A stretch of 64,000 bases of DNA from Tamarix chinensis (GCA_030549775.1 CM060172.1:123679122-123743121), one strand, 5' to 3'. Positions 1-12,010 are shown, counted from the stretch's first letter. Program-made: numbers and translations. The notes: generated by a model not told the origin, from the sequence alone.

Positions 1-183
1 CACATCCTTCCTGGATCTCTCTTTCTAATACCTAATTTACCACACTACAGTTGTGCAAACAAAGATTTTGTATGCCCGTTGTTTAATATGGTCAAGCTCA
101 CACAACTCATGGCCTCCTGTAGAGCTCATTTAGATTGCAAAATTGATGTGTTGGACCACACTTTGGATAAGCGAGCCTTGTAG
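1..183 (+). other. Possible terminal exon of an unidentified gene
   Basis: The frame starting at base 1 is open for 60 codons and closes with TAG at 181-183. The stretch after an acceptor-like CACACTACAG (41-50) reads like real protein: CANKDFVCPLFNMVK, then a Cys/His/Asp-containing tail ending LDKRAL. I do not recognise the family. No start codon is visible because the segment runs off the left edge. It could be the last exon of a plus-strand gene or a chance open frame in a decayed repeat. AT-rich, UTR-like sequence follows. Confidence 0.3.
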
Positions 184-848
184 TAGTTGTTGTTCTATCA
201 TTTTCTCATGCTCAAGTTCCTTCGCATCACTTTGTATTAAAATATTCATATTTCCCTTTTTATAGTTCCATCGCCTTCCGTACTCCAGTTGAGTTGCTCT
301 TTCTCCTTCATCTCTCTACCGCCTACACAATTTATAACATTTATTATGGATAATATACGGGATAACTTTTATGGAACATATGAATTTTGGTACTATAAAG
401 TTAAATCTTATGGTAGTTCAATATCCTTTTTTTTTCCTTAGTTGAAGCTCCCTGATCCTCTGGGGTTTCCTCTCTACAGTTCGATTTAAGTTGCCATATA
501 CGAATCCAGGAATTGTGATACGTGTTGTTGTACATGCGCTTATGGCTGGTTCTTGAAAGCATAATGTAAAAAATAAGCACTTGCCATTCGCTGAGGAAAA
601 TGAGTGGAACATATCTCTGCGGATTCCCGGGAAAAGGAAGAAGAGGCAAATGTGATGCGTAAATCGTAATTGATCAACTTCCACTCTTCTTAAAGCAACG
701 AACAGATATACAGATTACCAATCACCTAATCTTCCTCCCTTGTATATAGTCTGTTGGATAGGAAAATGATTTGGGATTGTGAAATTGAAGAAACTCTAAA
801 TATATCTGCATCTTCTACTTTTCTGTTTCTTCTTCTTGTTCCTTTTAA

Positions 849-877
849 AATATATATATATATATATATATATATTA
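849..877. repeat. (TA)n microsatellite
   Basis: A pure TA dinucleotide run of about 14 units. Confidence 0.95.
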
Positions 878-1065
878 TCTTTGCTGTTATTGTTTTAGTG
901 CCGCGACATGTTCATTTTCCTTTGTAGTTTCCTAACTGACATCCTCGGAGTTCACTATAAGGGCTCATTTCCCTTTTCAAGAAGATATCCTCAAACCAGT
1001 CCACGCGTAGAGGCTTAGAGCATAGTTAATGTTCGCATTGTTGCACTGGCAAACAACAATGTTTT

Positions 1066-1090
1066 AATTCTATCCTGTTAGGATAGAATT
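1066..1090. repeat. Perfect 10-bp stem hairpin
   Basis: AATTCTATCC and GGATAGAATT are exact reverse complements separated by the 5-nt loop TGTTA. It lies just upstream of the exon-like segment at 1083. Confidence 0.8.
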
Positions 1091-1480
1091 AGATGCTTAT
1101 GAGGTGTTTGTGCAAATATTGACTGCGTCGGATGAGGATTTACGTAATTTCTCAGAATCTGTGGCACAGATCTGTACGTTGAGCTTTGTCTAACTGCTTT
1201 ATGTTGCTTAACTTGTCAGAAATTGCCTTTGCGATTGCCATTTTTCCTCCCTACCACCGGGGTCCCTGAAGATGCTTTGGGTTTTCGTTTATCGTTATGC
1301 TACATGATGCCTTCAAAATGGTAAGTAGTCTACCGTTCCTGCCAAGGTGTCACAAAGAGACTGGGTGCAAAAAATTAAGACAGGGAGAGAGGTTCTTCTC
1401 CTGCGGTGCCAAAGCTGTTTGACGCTGTGCTTGTATCTCCCTCCCAGCACTACTGCCGAGTGCTGAGGTAGCAGCAAGGG

Positions 1481-3379
1481 AAAGCATTCAAAGCTTCAAC
1501 TGATGTAGGGAGAGATACTGGCAATATGTTAGAATTTGGTGGTTTTAGCCGCCGGGCAGGGTTGAGATAAGGCCAAGAATTCTTGTACTTGTTGGCGATC
1601 AATTACCATTGCTTGTACTGCCAAATATTTGAGCAAATTTCCGCCCAAACGAAAAGGGAAAAAAAATGAAAAAAGAAGTAAATCATCTAAAATCTTGAAG
1701 GCTTTGTCCTTGAAATGCCTGAATCCCATTTTCTTAAACTGTAGTGTCATCCAGGAGTTGTTCCTTCCGAATGGCGGAGAAACCAATTATTGCTTCTTGT
1801 TTACGTATATATATTATTATTATTTTGTTACAGTGGCCTGAAACCTTTCTTTTTTCAACATCATTTTGTTTTCTTGTGCAACAGATGATGGAGCAAATTA
1901 ACTCTATTTATTTAAGATAATTATTTATTTTAAAAATTGATGATTATTTTTTAAAATTAATTATTTTGGATAATTATTTTTGATAAATAACTTTAAACAA
2001 GTTCTTAATCATGAGAGATCAGCTGAATACTTCGGTTATCACACCGGAAAGAAGACACAAATGATCATTATGTTGCTGCTCTGAAAAGGGTGACATTGAC
2101 TCGGAAACCTTACCAAATAATCCAACTTGTACAAAAAGCCTACTGACAGTGATCTTGGCAAGGAACAGAAGAAATGAAACTGGTTTCTTCATGTAACTTC
2201 CCACTAAATAAACTCATTAGTGATCACCAATTAGCCAATTAGGTACCATGGTGGATATGCCTATTAAACATATGACGTCCCGATTAAATAACAGGAGCTA
2301 AAGAGTAATCTCTGGAGACTTGAGGGTCTTAAATGCTTTGCATGCCCGTAGTTGGCCCCTCTGATTACCAAAACCTTCATCTTTATTTCCGATTTTGATG
2401 CAAGTTAAAACCGGCAGTTTCTTTGCTTGTTGCACTGAAATGATCCAAATTATCATACATGTGCCCGTGAATTTGTCTTGCTTGGACCCGTGATGAGCGT
2501 TGTCCATCTTCCCAGCTGGATGCTATAATATTGGTATTTGATAGAGAGGAACGAAGAAGGGGTTTTTATCTTTAGCAGCATATCACTTTATTGTATTGGG
2601 TTAGAAGATGAAAACCAATTGTTTTGGTTTTTTCCACGGCGGCTACAGCGGTGATTTTTGGTGTTTTAGTAGTTCAGATATCTGGGATTGAGAAGATTGA
2701 AATGGAAGGAAATGCATTGTTGATGGTAGTTGTGCTTAGTGAAAGGGTAGGATGGGTGTGGGCATAACTATTCAGAAAATACTAGATGAGGGCAATCAGA
2801 TTGACGCAGCTACAACGGTTGTGTAATGTTATTTTATTACTTCCAAAATTGCATAGTGCCGAGTGCAAACCAAGAACAATTCTATCGACGGTCGATTACA
2901 TCTACCTATCCCATGAGTTTCCTATATGATTTACACTAAGGAAAAAAAAAACTAACGGTTGGCCAAATCATTTGAATCTAATATGCAAGGAAGGTAAATA
3001 GGTATTGTTGAAAATTTTAATATCTCTCTCCCTCCACAAGGAATATAGTGCAGTTGTCAATAGAGTCTAGATAACAAACTTCCCGACTTTTGGTGTATGA
3101 CCACCTTATATGAGCATATAACCTCATTCAATGTGGTAATTTGTTGGTTGCATGGCATCCCAGCTGCCCAATAATAAGTAGTAATATTTTTTTTTATGGT
3201 TTATCGGTTAAACAAAAGTACTAGACACAGTTATAAGGTTTGAGTTAAGATACAATGACTCAAAAGTCCACACACCCAACCAAAAAAGATAAAACCCCGA
3301 AGGAAGCCAAAATGCAGGGCGACCAAGATAAAATAAAAGCCAACATTGAGAGATCTTATAGCTCAGACTAGGCAATGCA
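1481..3379. other. No gene recognised
   Basis: Single-copy-looking, AT-rich DNA. Open frames on both strands are short and match nothing I know. 1900-1995 is a very AT-rich patch of repeated TTATTTATTTTA-like words. 2630-2770 contains a short open stretch after an acceptor-like TAGTTCAG, but it is too short to call. Confidence 0.5.
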
Positions 3380-4345
3380 ACTAATGCATAATATCATCGA
3401 CTCTATAGTCACAAATATGTTGACTGTCTTTTAGCCATAAAACCACCCTAATCTTGACCAATATCAAAATCCAGTTCAGACAAATATTTACATTATCAAA
3501 CAACGCTTTATTTCGAAACTCCCAAATGGTTCCAACAACTACAAAAAAGGCCGCCACCCTGACTTTACCTTTTATGCCTTTCCATCTCATTCCTAGCCAA
3601 GTTGTGAAGGCCTGATAAGTGTTATCCGGCATTACCCAATTGTATCCCATCCGACAGCAAATGTCATACCACAATCTCCCTGTGATTCTGCAGTGCAGAA
3701 ATACATGCGAGACAGTTTCAGCTTATGATCCACAGAAAGGGCATAATGCCTAATAAGAGGTAGTAATATCTTGTTGGAGTAAGGGAATAATAATAATAAT
3801 AAATAAGAGTGATTTTCCTCTACCTGAGAGCAAAGTATGCAAATGTCTTCTTGCGGCAAATCATAGCCAATCAATCTATCTTGTGTTTGCAATCTTTTTA
3901 GCATTGCCAGCCATAAGATAAACTTGTGTGTTTGAATAGATTGGGGGCATAAAACAATCTTTTTCCTATTTTTTCCTCACATGTGGCATAATTGTTTTGC
4001 TAATGACATGTTATACTTGCCATCTGCCAATACCTTGGCTTGCCCCTCAGTAGTGGCGAGGAGGGTGAGGAACATGTGTCATAAAACTAGGATTTTCTGA
4101 AACACCATTGATGATGTTGATCTAATATTCATCTGTCATAGGCCACCACTCATAATGTAATAATCATGAACCCACCTAACCCATGATATATATTTTTACT
4201 TGTTAAGAGCCAAAGCAATCTCCCTATGCTACCTTGTTCCACCAGTATATATTCATGAGGCCCGAACCACCTTCTTCCTTGGACTTCCAAACTTATACCC
4301 TTGAAACAAGAGCTTTCCCTAATCCATGGGTGGTCCCTAACCATA
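3380..4345 (-). pseudogene. LINE fragment: C-terminal region with zf-RVT domain
   Basis: Reading the minus strand from about 4330 to 3380 gives, across several frames, the region that follows the reverse transcriptase in plant L1-like LINEs. There is a KEEGGSGL block with a downstream WNKVA (about 4270-4220), a tryptophan-rich linker, then the zinc-binding RVT region RLQTQDRLIGYDLPQEDIC with CILC and a following His (about 3900-3800), and a W-rich tail (3674-3400, containing MWYDICCRMGYNW and TIWEFRNKALF). Frameshifts and stops break it. No RT core is attached, so it is a decayed fragment. Confidence 0.75.
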
Positions 4346-4884
4346 ATAATCTCTTACAAATTGTATTGATTGATAAGTACATTTTATGCCCTATTTGTAT
4401 ATTATTAATCCTCATACTTTGCATTACTTTTCCTTTGCAAAGGCTAATTTAACTTCTATTTAACCATAGGTACTCATTTGGGATCAATCATAAAGAAAAG
4501 AAACAAAATCAAGGTGTTTTGAAGAATTTTGTAAGTAAAAAGGTCAACCGGAACTTTCACATGAAATAATGAAAAAGGCTTCTATATTTCAAGCATAACC
4601 TTTTCATCTAATCTCCAATTGAGTTGATTCAAGTTGCATTGGAAAGATAAGATCAAGTGATACGACTTTTATATTTACAACTTCTTCTTAATTGGACTGG
4701 ATCATTGTTAAAATTGGCTTCGAAGTCAAAGTTATCAATAAGAAAATGCTAAAAGTTACCCAGAGATGGTCGGTTGACCGCCCATCAACCAGAGGTTGTC
4801 CGAAGCCACTAGAACAACCATGGGAGTCTCGACCTCTACGCAAAATTTTCAAATATTTTCCAACATCTATTTTATCTTCCCACA
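4346..4884. other. Intergenic sequence flanking the A1 LTR
   Basis: AT-rich DNA without a recognisable gene. 4480-4860 (including CCGCCCATCAACCAGAGGTT) resembles decayed retrotransposon sequence, but I could not assign it. Confidence 0.4.
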
Positions 4885-5793
4885 TAAGTTGAAATGCCCC
4901 AAAAATATTTATTTTAAGAAATATAATTAAATAAGGATTTATTGGAGAATTAATTTAATTATTTATTTTATATGGAATAGGAAGGATTTATTTAGGGAAA
5001 ATTATTAAAGAATTTATAATTATTTTTATAAGGGAAAATTGGTATTTTTTGGCTAATTAAAAATGAATTTAGGAAAAGCCTTTTAAAAACCCTAAATTAG
5101 CCTAAAAAAGAGATTTAATATTATTTTATTTAAATATTTTTATTCTAAATACCCAAAATATTCTAATTAATTTAACCCCAAACCACTTAAATTTTCCTTT
5201 TTCCTTTTTCCTTTTTCTTTTTCTTCCCTCCTTTTTCTTTCTTTTCTTTATTTTTCTTTCTTTTCTTCTTTTTCTTTTTCTTCTCTCACTGGTCGTCGCA
5301 AGCCCAACCCCTTTTTCCTTCTTCTTTCCTCCCACATCCTAGCACCATTTCTTTCCTTCTTTCCTACAGCAGCCGAATGCTGCGTTTTGTGCTTTAATTC
5401 CCTGGGATGCCGCATCTCATTTAAGAAATTATAATTGGCATCAGCCAGCTAGTTCTTCCCCTTTTCTTTCTTTTCCCCGGCCACCTGGTTCACCCCTTCC
5501 TTCTTCCTCCTTCAGCATCCGCCATCGATCTGCATCTTTAAGCTTCAAAAATGGCACCAGCGGCCACGCAGTTTTTGACCGGCCGTTTCTCCCCTCATTA
5601 TCTTTCCCTTGACTCGTAGATCAGCTTGGTATAATCAGTTTCCCTTATCTCTCGCTCGATTTCTCCCTTTTCCTTCGCGAATGTTCGACCCGACCAAAAC
5701 TTTTGCCAGCCGATTACCGCCGCTGGCTACCCCAAACCCTATATAAAATACCCTCCTACCGACCCCCAAAACCCTACCATTCCCTCTAAACTC

Positions 5794-5801
5794 TATAAAT
5801 A
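5794..5801 (+). promoter_or_regulatory. TATA box of LTR A1
   Basis: TATAAATA within CTCTATAAATAGCC, followed about 25 bp later by a pyrimidine-rich leader. The B and A2 LTRs have the same TATAAATA at the equivalent place (12011-12018; minus strand 36265-36272), which supports an LTR promoter. Confidence 0.65.
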
Positions 5802-6753
5802 GCCTTGGTTGGTGTGATTTCAAAACTTCTTCTCCCCGAAACCCTAAGAGCTAACCGTGTGCCACCGTGACTTCAGACGAGCCGTCCGCCGCTGTTAGCC
5901 AACTTCGCTACCACCTCTGCCCACCAAAATCTTCCCTGCACCGCCCTCTAGTTAACTAAGCTGCTTATCTCCCTCGATTCTTCTCACATGAGCCACCATA
6001 GTCGTGCGAAATCCCCTGCCCATCAAACTAAAATTTTAACCACCGTTCGCCACCATATCCGCCACTTCTACTGCCTTCTGCACCACCCAAAAACTTCTAC
6101 TAATTCTCCTCCACCGAACCATAACCATATTTTCTCTTTTCCCCTTCTCCTCCCCTCTTTTTCTTCATCTTTTTCCCTTTTTGCCCCTTTTTCGGCCCCC
6201 GCCGCTGCCGCCGTGCACCACCTCTGGTGCCACCCATCTCCGTCGACTCTAGGTGAAACCCTAGATCCTCTCAGCCCTTCCTTTCTATTTATTTAAATTT
6301 ATTCTGTTTTTATTTAAGTTTTTAATGGTTATTCGATTATAATTATTATTATTGTTGTTGTTATTAGATGTAATATTATTGATAAATTTTATTGGTAGGG
6401 TTGAGATTATTCTTGAGTTAATTAGATTGTTAGTTTCGAATTTTAGGAATTTATTTGAATTATTATAAGTTTATTATCATTATTAATATTATTATTATCA
6501 GTATAATTATTTTACTATTTTAGTAATTATTTAAGGAGGGCCGAGACCTAAAATTTTAATTAGGTTTCGCACCCTTGTATTTTTATTACTATTTTTACTA
6601 TTTTTACTATTACTATTACTATTACTATTATTATTATTTTTAATATTATAAGTAATATATGTTATTAATATTATTATTGAATAGTACTTTCATTATTTGG
6701 GGTAGGGTCGAAAACCCCACCTTGTAATTTTAGGATTATATTATTATTATTAT

Positions 6754-6811
<58 letters not shown>
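6754..6811. repeat. (TAG)n microsatellite in LTR A1
   Basis: About 19 TAG units, inside a wider 6340-6860 stretch of ATT/TTG-type triplets. The A2 LTR carries matching arrays on the other strand. Confidence 0.95.
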
Positions 6812-6812
<1 letters not shown>

Positions 6813-7385
6813 TTACTAATATTTTGTTGTTGTTATTATTGTTATTATTATTATTATTATCTTCACTAACATTATTTTGGTGAAGGGTAGAAACCCTTAT
6901 ATCACCTTTCGTTTTAAATTACATTAGTATTAGTATTAGTATTTTTAGTAGTATTTTGTATAGTTAGTTCTAGTATAGTATTATTTTAATTAAAAATTAA
7001 GTCTTAGGATAAGTTAGTAAATAATAGTATTTTTTAGGAGGGAACCTAATTCTAGTATTTTTCCCATAATAGGTGAGCCCGGTCAAAGCCCCTAAGTGGT
7101 ATAGGAGTGTGCTCCAAGACCGGTGACATTATGAGGTAAGGGGTGCTAAGGTCATTTGTGTAATATGTGATTTATATGCCATGCATGCCATGTGATATGA
7201 TTTAATTTGTATTTTATGTGTATATTGTATAATTATTATGAATGCAGCATGATATAGAGTTGAGGTATGTTTATGTAAATAATTGTGGCATGAGAATTAT
7301 GTGTATGAGTGTGTTATTATTATGGTATGATGTGGCCCTAAGACATGCATGATAGAGTTGTAAAATAATGATAGGGAGTGTAACA

Positions 7386-7632
7386 ATGTAGTGTTAGGGT
7401 TTTGCATGGAGTTGCATAGTATTAGGGTTTACATGGCGTTGGGCTTTGCATGGATTTAATGCTTGCATGATGTTAGGGTTTTGCATGGAGTTGCATGGTG
7501 TTAGGGTTTTGCATGGAAATACATAGTATTAGGGTTTTCATGATGGAGTTAGGGTTTGCATGGAGCTAGGATTTGCATGGAAGCTAGGGTTTGCATGGAG
7601 TTAGGGTTGCATGGGTGTTATGGTTACCATGG
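7386..7632 (+). repeat. TTAGGGTTT-GCATGG tandem array (telobox-like)
   Basis: Irregular units of roughly 17-40 bp built from TTAGGGTTT plus GCATGGAG. About six exact TTAGGGTTT words occur here. TTAGGGTTT is the reverse of the plant telobox AAACCCTAA and overlaps the plant telomere repeat TTTAGGG. The longer version is in A2 (33555-34140). Confidence 0.85.
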
Positions 7633-7744
7633 ATTGGTGTGGTTAACTAGAGTTGGAGGATGAGAATAGCAGGAGTTAGTCATGCATGTCTGGGTGACAG
7701 TTTTTGAATAAAATATTTAAGACACTAATCATTTAAAGTGAAAG

Positions 7745-8115
7745 ATTATTGAACCGGATCCATACCGATCCATCGGTCAGAAATAGTGGTTAAGGTTTTT
7801 ACCTTATAAATGACCGATCCATCGGCGAATAATGGTGGTGAGGACTTTGTCCCACAAGTGACCGGCCCATCGACAATAATAGTGGGGTGACTCGAGCTCA
7901 ATAAATACAAACTAGAATTGCTAAGGCACTTAAAAGATACTGATTACTTACAGTGGAACACCATGTGAGCAAAAACCAGACTGATCCACTGGTCGAGAAT
8001 AGTGGTGTGGACTATTGTCCCGCAAGTGACCGATCCACTGGTGAAAAATAGTGGTGTGAACTATTGTCCCGCAAGTGACCGGCCTACCAGTTAAAATCGT
8101 GGGGTGTTCCTGTAC
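7745..8115 (+). repeat. GACCGATCCATCGG-type tandem repeats in LTR A1
   Basis: Degenerate units of about 55-65 bp. Each has a GACCGATCCATCGG core, then AATAGTGGTG, then a TGTCCCGCAAGT-like linker. The near-palindromic CCGATCCATCGG core recurs in B (14540-14890) and A2 (33215-33490). In C LTRs it is replaced by a GTTCCACCGG...AATAGTGGCT version. Confidence 0.8.
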
Positions 8116-8247
8116 TTACATGGATTTGATAAAAAGCATAGTGTGTATCTACTTTCGATAAAAACATTAATTAAATAATTAATTTGGACTGTTGGGCCTT
8201 TATATGTAGGCTTGATCATCTATAAGTTGTTTACTCTTCTGTATGAC

Positions 8248-8812
8248 CTTGAAAGTGTAAGTTGAATATTATCCTGCATGATTTTATGTAATTATGTGTT
8301 GGCCTTAGTGCTCGGTTATCTTGCTCAGTACGTAGCGTACTGATCACCCCTTTTATGGGTGCTACTCATTCCCACAAGTAGAAGGACCATCTGACTTGTT
8401 GTAATGTTTATTTTTATGCTATTTATGTCTATGGGACATCAGGTGGGGCCGAGTGATGATTGGGCTAGATCGGTTCCCGGAGTGGCGGGGCTGGCTTTCC
8501 ATTTAAGATTATTATTCCTATTTTATGTATGTGGGCTTGAAAGTGTAAGTTGAATATTATCCTGCATGATTTTATGTAATTATGTGTTGGCCTTAGTGCT
8601 CGGTTATCTTGCTCAGTACGTAGCGTACTGATCACCCCTTTTATGGGTGCTACTCATTCCCACAAGTAGAAGGCCCATCTGACTTGTTGTAATGTTTATT
8701 TTTATACTATTTATGTCTATGGGACATCAGGTGGGGCCGAGTAATGATTGGGCTAGATCGGTTCCCGGAGTGGCGGGGCTGGCTTTCCATTTAAGATTAT
8801 TATTCCTATTTT
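8248..8812 (+). repeat. 288-bp tandem duplication containing the palindromic block
   Basis: The segment starting CTTGAAAGTGTAAGTTGAAT at 8248 repeats at 8536 with only a few differences (for example GGACC/GGCCC and GTGATG/GTAATG), a period of 288 bp. Each copy contains TCAGTACGTAGCGTACTGA (8325-8343 and 8613-8631). A2 has a single copy, so the duplication is specific to A1 and fairly recent. Confidence 0.92.
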
Positions 8813-9119
8813 CTTTATTTATGATTAACACTTTAGAAATAATTTTATTATTGTAGTTATCTCTTTTCCCTAAAAAACTAATTCTCGTATTTTGGATTAT
8901 GTAAAGACTTATGCATACTCTGATTTCCATATTTATGAATTTGGATTATTAATGATGTTATATGTAGTGTTTTCTTAGCCTTAGCACTTGGTACTGGAAT
9001 AGTAGGAGTGAACTGATCTGGTACTAAATGTGGCAGTAGTATCCCCAGAATTTACGGTTTTAATTTATAAGTATTGTTTTTTTTTTTAAATGTGTAAATT
9101 TTGGGGGTGTTACATAAGT

Positions 9120-10640
9120 AATGCATGATTTTTTGGCCTTTTTTACCTATATATACATCTCTAACTCAAATCTCAAGAAGAAGAACAATTTTAGAGCCTC
9201 CAATCTTGAGATTCATAATTATAGTTGTATCTTCATCGTCAACCTCTATCTCCATTGTTCTTCATTAATCCATCAAATTGTGCTTCGATTCATTCAATTC
9301 ACCCTCAAATAATTCAATTCAAACATTGTGTGACCCTAATTCATGATTATCTTCCATCAATTTAACCTCCATCATAGCATCTGCGATGTAGGGTTTTTCA
9401 TCTATCAAGATCCGTCCATCTCCATAATTCTTCCAATTTGTGGTTCAATTCCTTCAATTGATCCACGAAATCATCAATTTCATCTTCACAAACCCTTAAT
9501 TTGTTAATCTTGTGCCTCAAGTTACACAAAGAAGCATCTAATTAAAATCAATGTTCAAGTGGAGGAGGATAACTATTCACACTAGGAGGAAGACAAAGTG
9601 GTTGATCGGGACTTGACCAGGGTTCATATGGCTGCATTATTCCACTAGTTTTCACTTCGGTTTTTGGTATTTCTTTTCCTATCTTATTATATGTTTTGTA
9701 TAACTAAGTTATACATGATGAGTGGCTAAATTTCTTATTGTTAGGGATGAGATTGAAACCCTATATTATGGTTTGAGATTTTAATAATATTTTCTATAGT
9801 TTTTCTAATTGTCATGAGATTGTTCTTTAACTCTATTTTAATTTTTATCATTTATATGTATGATTATGTAAAGGATAACTTATATGGTGCATTTCTCGTT
9901 CTAGTTTCCTCATAATGACAATATATAAGATTATATGCTTCCTAGGTAGCTATATAGATATGCTAAAATTTATGTGTACAAATTACAACTAGACTAGATA
10001 AAATTCACCTAATAATTTTGCGATTCTAACCAAAGTAGTGGAATGTGTAGATATATGTAGGTCAAAGATAAAAAGTACAGCTAGACACACTTGAGGTGCT
10101 AGTTTGGCTACTTAAATTGACAACCTTCCACTTATTCTTAATGCATTTGATTTGGTTAAATATATGAGCATCTTGTTGCGATTATACTGTTAGAATTTAA
10201 TATTATTGAATAATGGTACTTTGTCATATTAATTACTGTATAGAAGTAATATAAGGTGTATATACTTATTTGTGGCTTGCTACTTGGTCGATATCTTTCT
10301 TCTGACTAATAGGTGACATATGAGCTATTTGTTTTATCTCAACCTAATCTAGTGGTGAAAATCAATTCCCTAGCACATTCATTATATTTGCATTCGCCCA
10401 TATTTATTTTCTTATTTGGTTTTATTTAATTTTTATTATTTTTTTATTTTAAACCCCCATAATTATTATTTTTTTGTATTATTTGCTTTTTTATGATTTA
10501 TGGATTTTTGTTCTATAATTTATATGCTAGATAAATATAGGTGAGTCCTCTAAATTATCCATCTAGAATGATATTATTATTTACCAATACTATAATTGAC
10601 AATAAGAATATTTAAATTGTGTGTCGGCTATGGTCATACC
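9120..10640. other. Decayed repeat remnant, possibly Athila-like LTR
   Basis: No coding sequence. The stretch around 9715-9850 (GAGTGGCTAAATTTCTTATT, then TTAGGGATGAGATTG) and the AAAATCAATTCCCTAGCACA at about 10358 recall the 3' part of Athila-type Ty3/gypsy LTRs. I rely on memory for that resemblance and saw no boundaries or target duplication. Confidence 0.3.
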
Positions 10641-12010
10641 GTTGATGTGACACCCCAAAATTTCATAACCTAAGCTTAGAATGTTTACTCTTTTATCCGA
10701 AAATATGACCTTTAAATATTAACTTAATTATTTTTGTAACTTTTAACCTGCAACCTAGATAAATTATTTGATAAATTATCTTAATTATTTTATCTTATCC
10801 TTCTTTTAAATCCACCCTAAACCGACAATTTTACCTGATTTATTTTCTTAATCAGATACTCCAAATATGGATAAATTAATATTATCCTAAACCTAAATTT
10901 AACCCAATTTTAATTCTAACTATAAATTTAAGTTCTTTTTCCTTTTTCTTATTTTTTCTTTTTCTTTTTCTTTTTCTCCTTCCTCGTGCATATCCCATCT
11001 CCTCTTCTTTTCTTTTTCTTCTTTCCTCACCGGCTTTCCCAATCCACCTTCTTTTCTTTTTCTTCTTCCTTCCCCGGCCTGTCTTACCCTGACCCTTCCT
11101 TCTTTCTTTCCTTCTCCTTCTCCGCGTCTGTGTCCAGAACACCCTTCACATGCCCCCTTCACTCACCAAACACACACCATTTACACCCTGCTTGCCCTAT
11201 GCATGCCTGGTGCCTACACCCTCATTTCCTTTCCTAACCAAACCAACCCTCCCTCTCTAAAATATTCCAAAATCCTAATTTAGAAAATTATGGCAAAATA
11301 AGAATTTATTAGGAAAATTAAGTAAATAAATTATTTTATTAAAATAAAGGAAAATTAGTTGAGGCAAATAAAGAAGAAAATAATAAATAATTTAATTAGG
11401 AAAAATTAAGGTGTTTTGCTAATTAAAATGAAAGTTAAGAAAAATTTATTCAAAATAACCCAAATTAATCTAAGAAGGGATTCATTTATTATTTTCTAAA
11501 TATTATTATTTTAAATAATAATCCAAAATACCAAATACCCAAAATACCCCACCCCACCTATTTTCTCCTTCTTCCCTTTTTCCTTTTTTTCCTTTTTCTT
11601 CTTTTTTTTTCCTTTTTCTTTCTTTCTCTCCTTTCTCCTTTATTTTTTTCTCTCCTTCCTCGAAATGGGCCAGCCCGCCGGCCTAATTCCCTTCTCCCCC
11701 TTCTCGCCCCGCGCAACATAAGCCCACGTCGTCTTTTTTTTCCTATGCCCATCGCCCGGCCGGACCGCCCCCTTTTTCTTTCTTTTTTTTTCTTCTGGAC
11801 CACCCGATCTAACCTATCACCTTCCTCCCCCTTGATATCGACCTGCAACCCCGACCCTATAGCCCTTCTTCCGCCGGCTGCCATTGCACGTCGTCCGGCC
11901 TTCCTTCCCTCTCTTCCCTCGTCATTTTCCTTTCATTTTTCAACCCCACAGCTCATCTTCACGCCTTCCATCACCGGCTGGTGGTCCTGCCTCACCTGCC
12001 CCATTTGGCC

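Larger units (their letters stand above)
480..1480 (+). other. Exon-like segments, possibly a decayed gene
   Basis: Several short plus-strand segments look protein-like next to splice-like signals. After CTCTACAG, 482-556 reads RFKLPYTNPGIVIRVVVHAL and then stops. The frame through 1083-1192 includes LDAYEVFVQILTASDEDLR. A segment after TTGTCAG (about 1221) reads LPLRLPFFLPTTGVPEDALG and ends at a consensus donor GTAAGT (1321). The frame through about 1350-1460 contains SQRDWVQKIKTGREVLLLRC. They cannot be joined into one frame with normal plant introns. I recognise no family. This may be a pseudogene or a gene whose other exons lie left of the window. Confidence 0.2.
4885..9119 (+). mobile_element. 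Solo long LTR A1 (Ty3/gypsy type) with TSD TAAGT
   Basis: The LTR spans 4890-9114 (4,225 bp). It starts TGAAATGCCCC and ends GGGGGTGTTACA. The 5 bases on each side, 4885-4889 and 9115-9119, are both TAAGT, so it is a solo LTR left by LTR-LTR recombination. Visible parts in order: AT-rich U3; CT-rich tract (5190-5350); TATA box (5794-5801); C-rich leader; trinucleotide microsatellites (6340-6860); a conserved block around GTGCTCCAAGACCGGTG (7109); a TTAGGGTTTGCATGG array (7390-7630); GACCGATCCATCGG-type repeats (7745-8115); a duplicated segment with the 19-bp palindrome; and a terminal hairpin. No gag-pol is present. Transcription would run rightward. Confidence 0.88.

Noticed and set aside
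10882..11237. Lys/Arg/Glu-rich minus frames and Ser/Pro/Phe-rich plus frames, also at 5126-5335 and 11558-11884
   Set aside because: Products of CT-rich tracts in the LTRs, on either strand.
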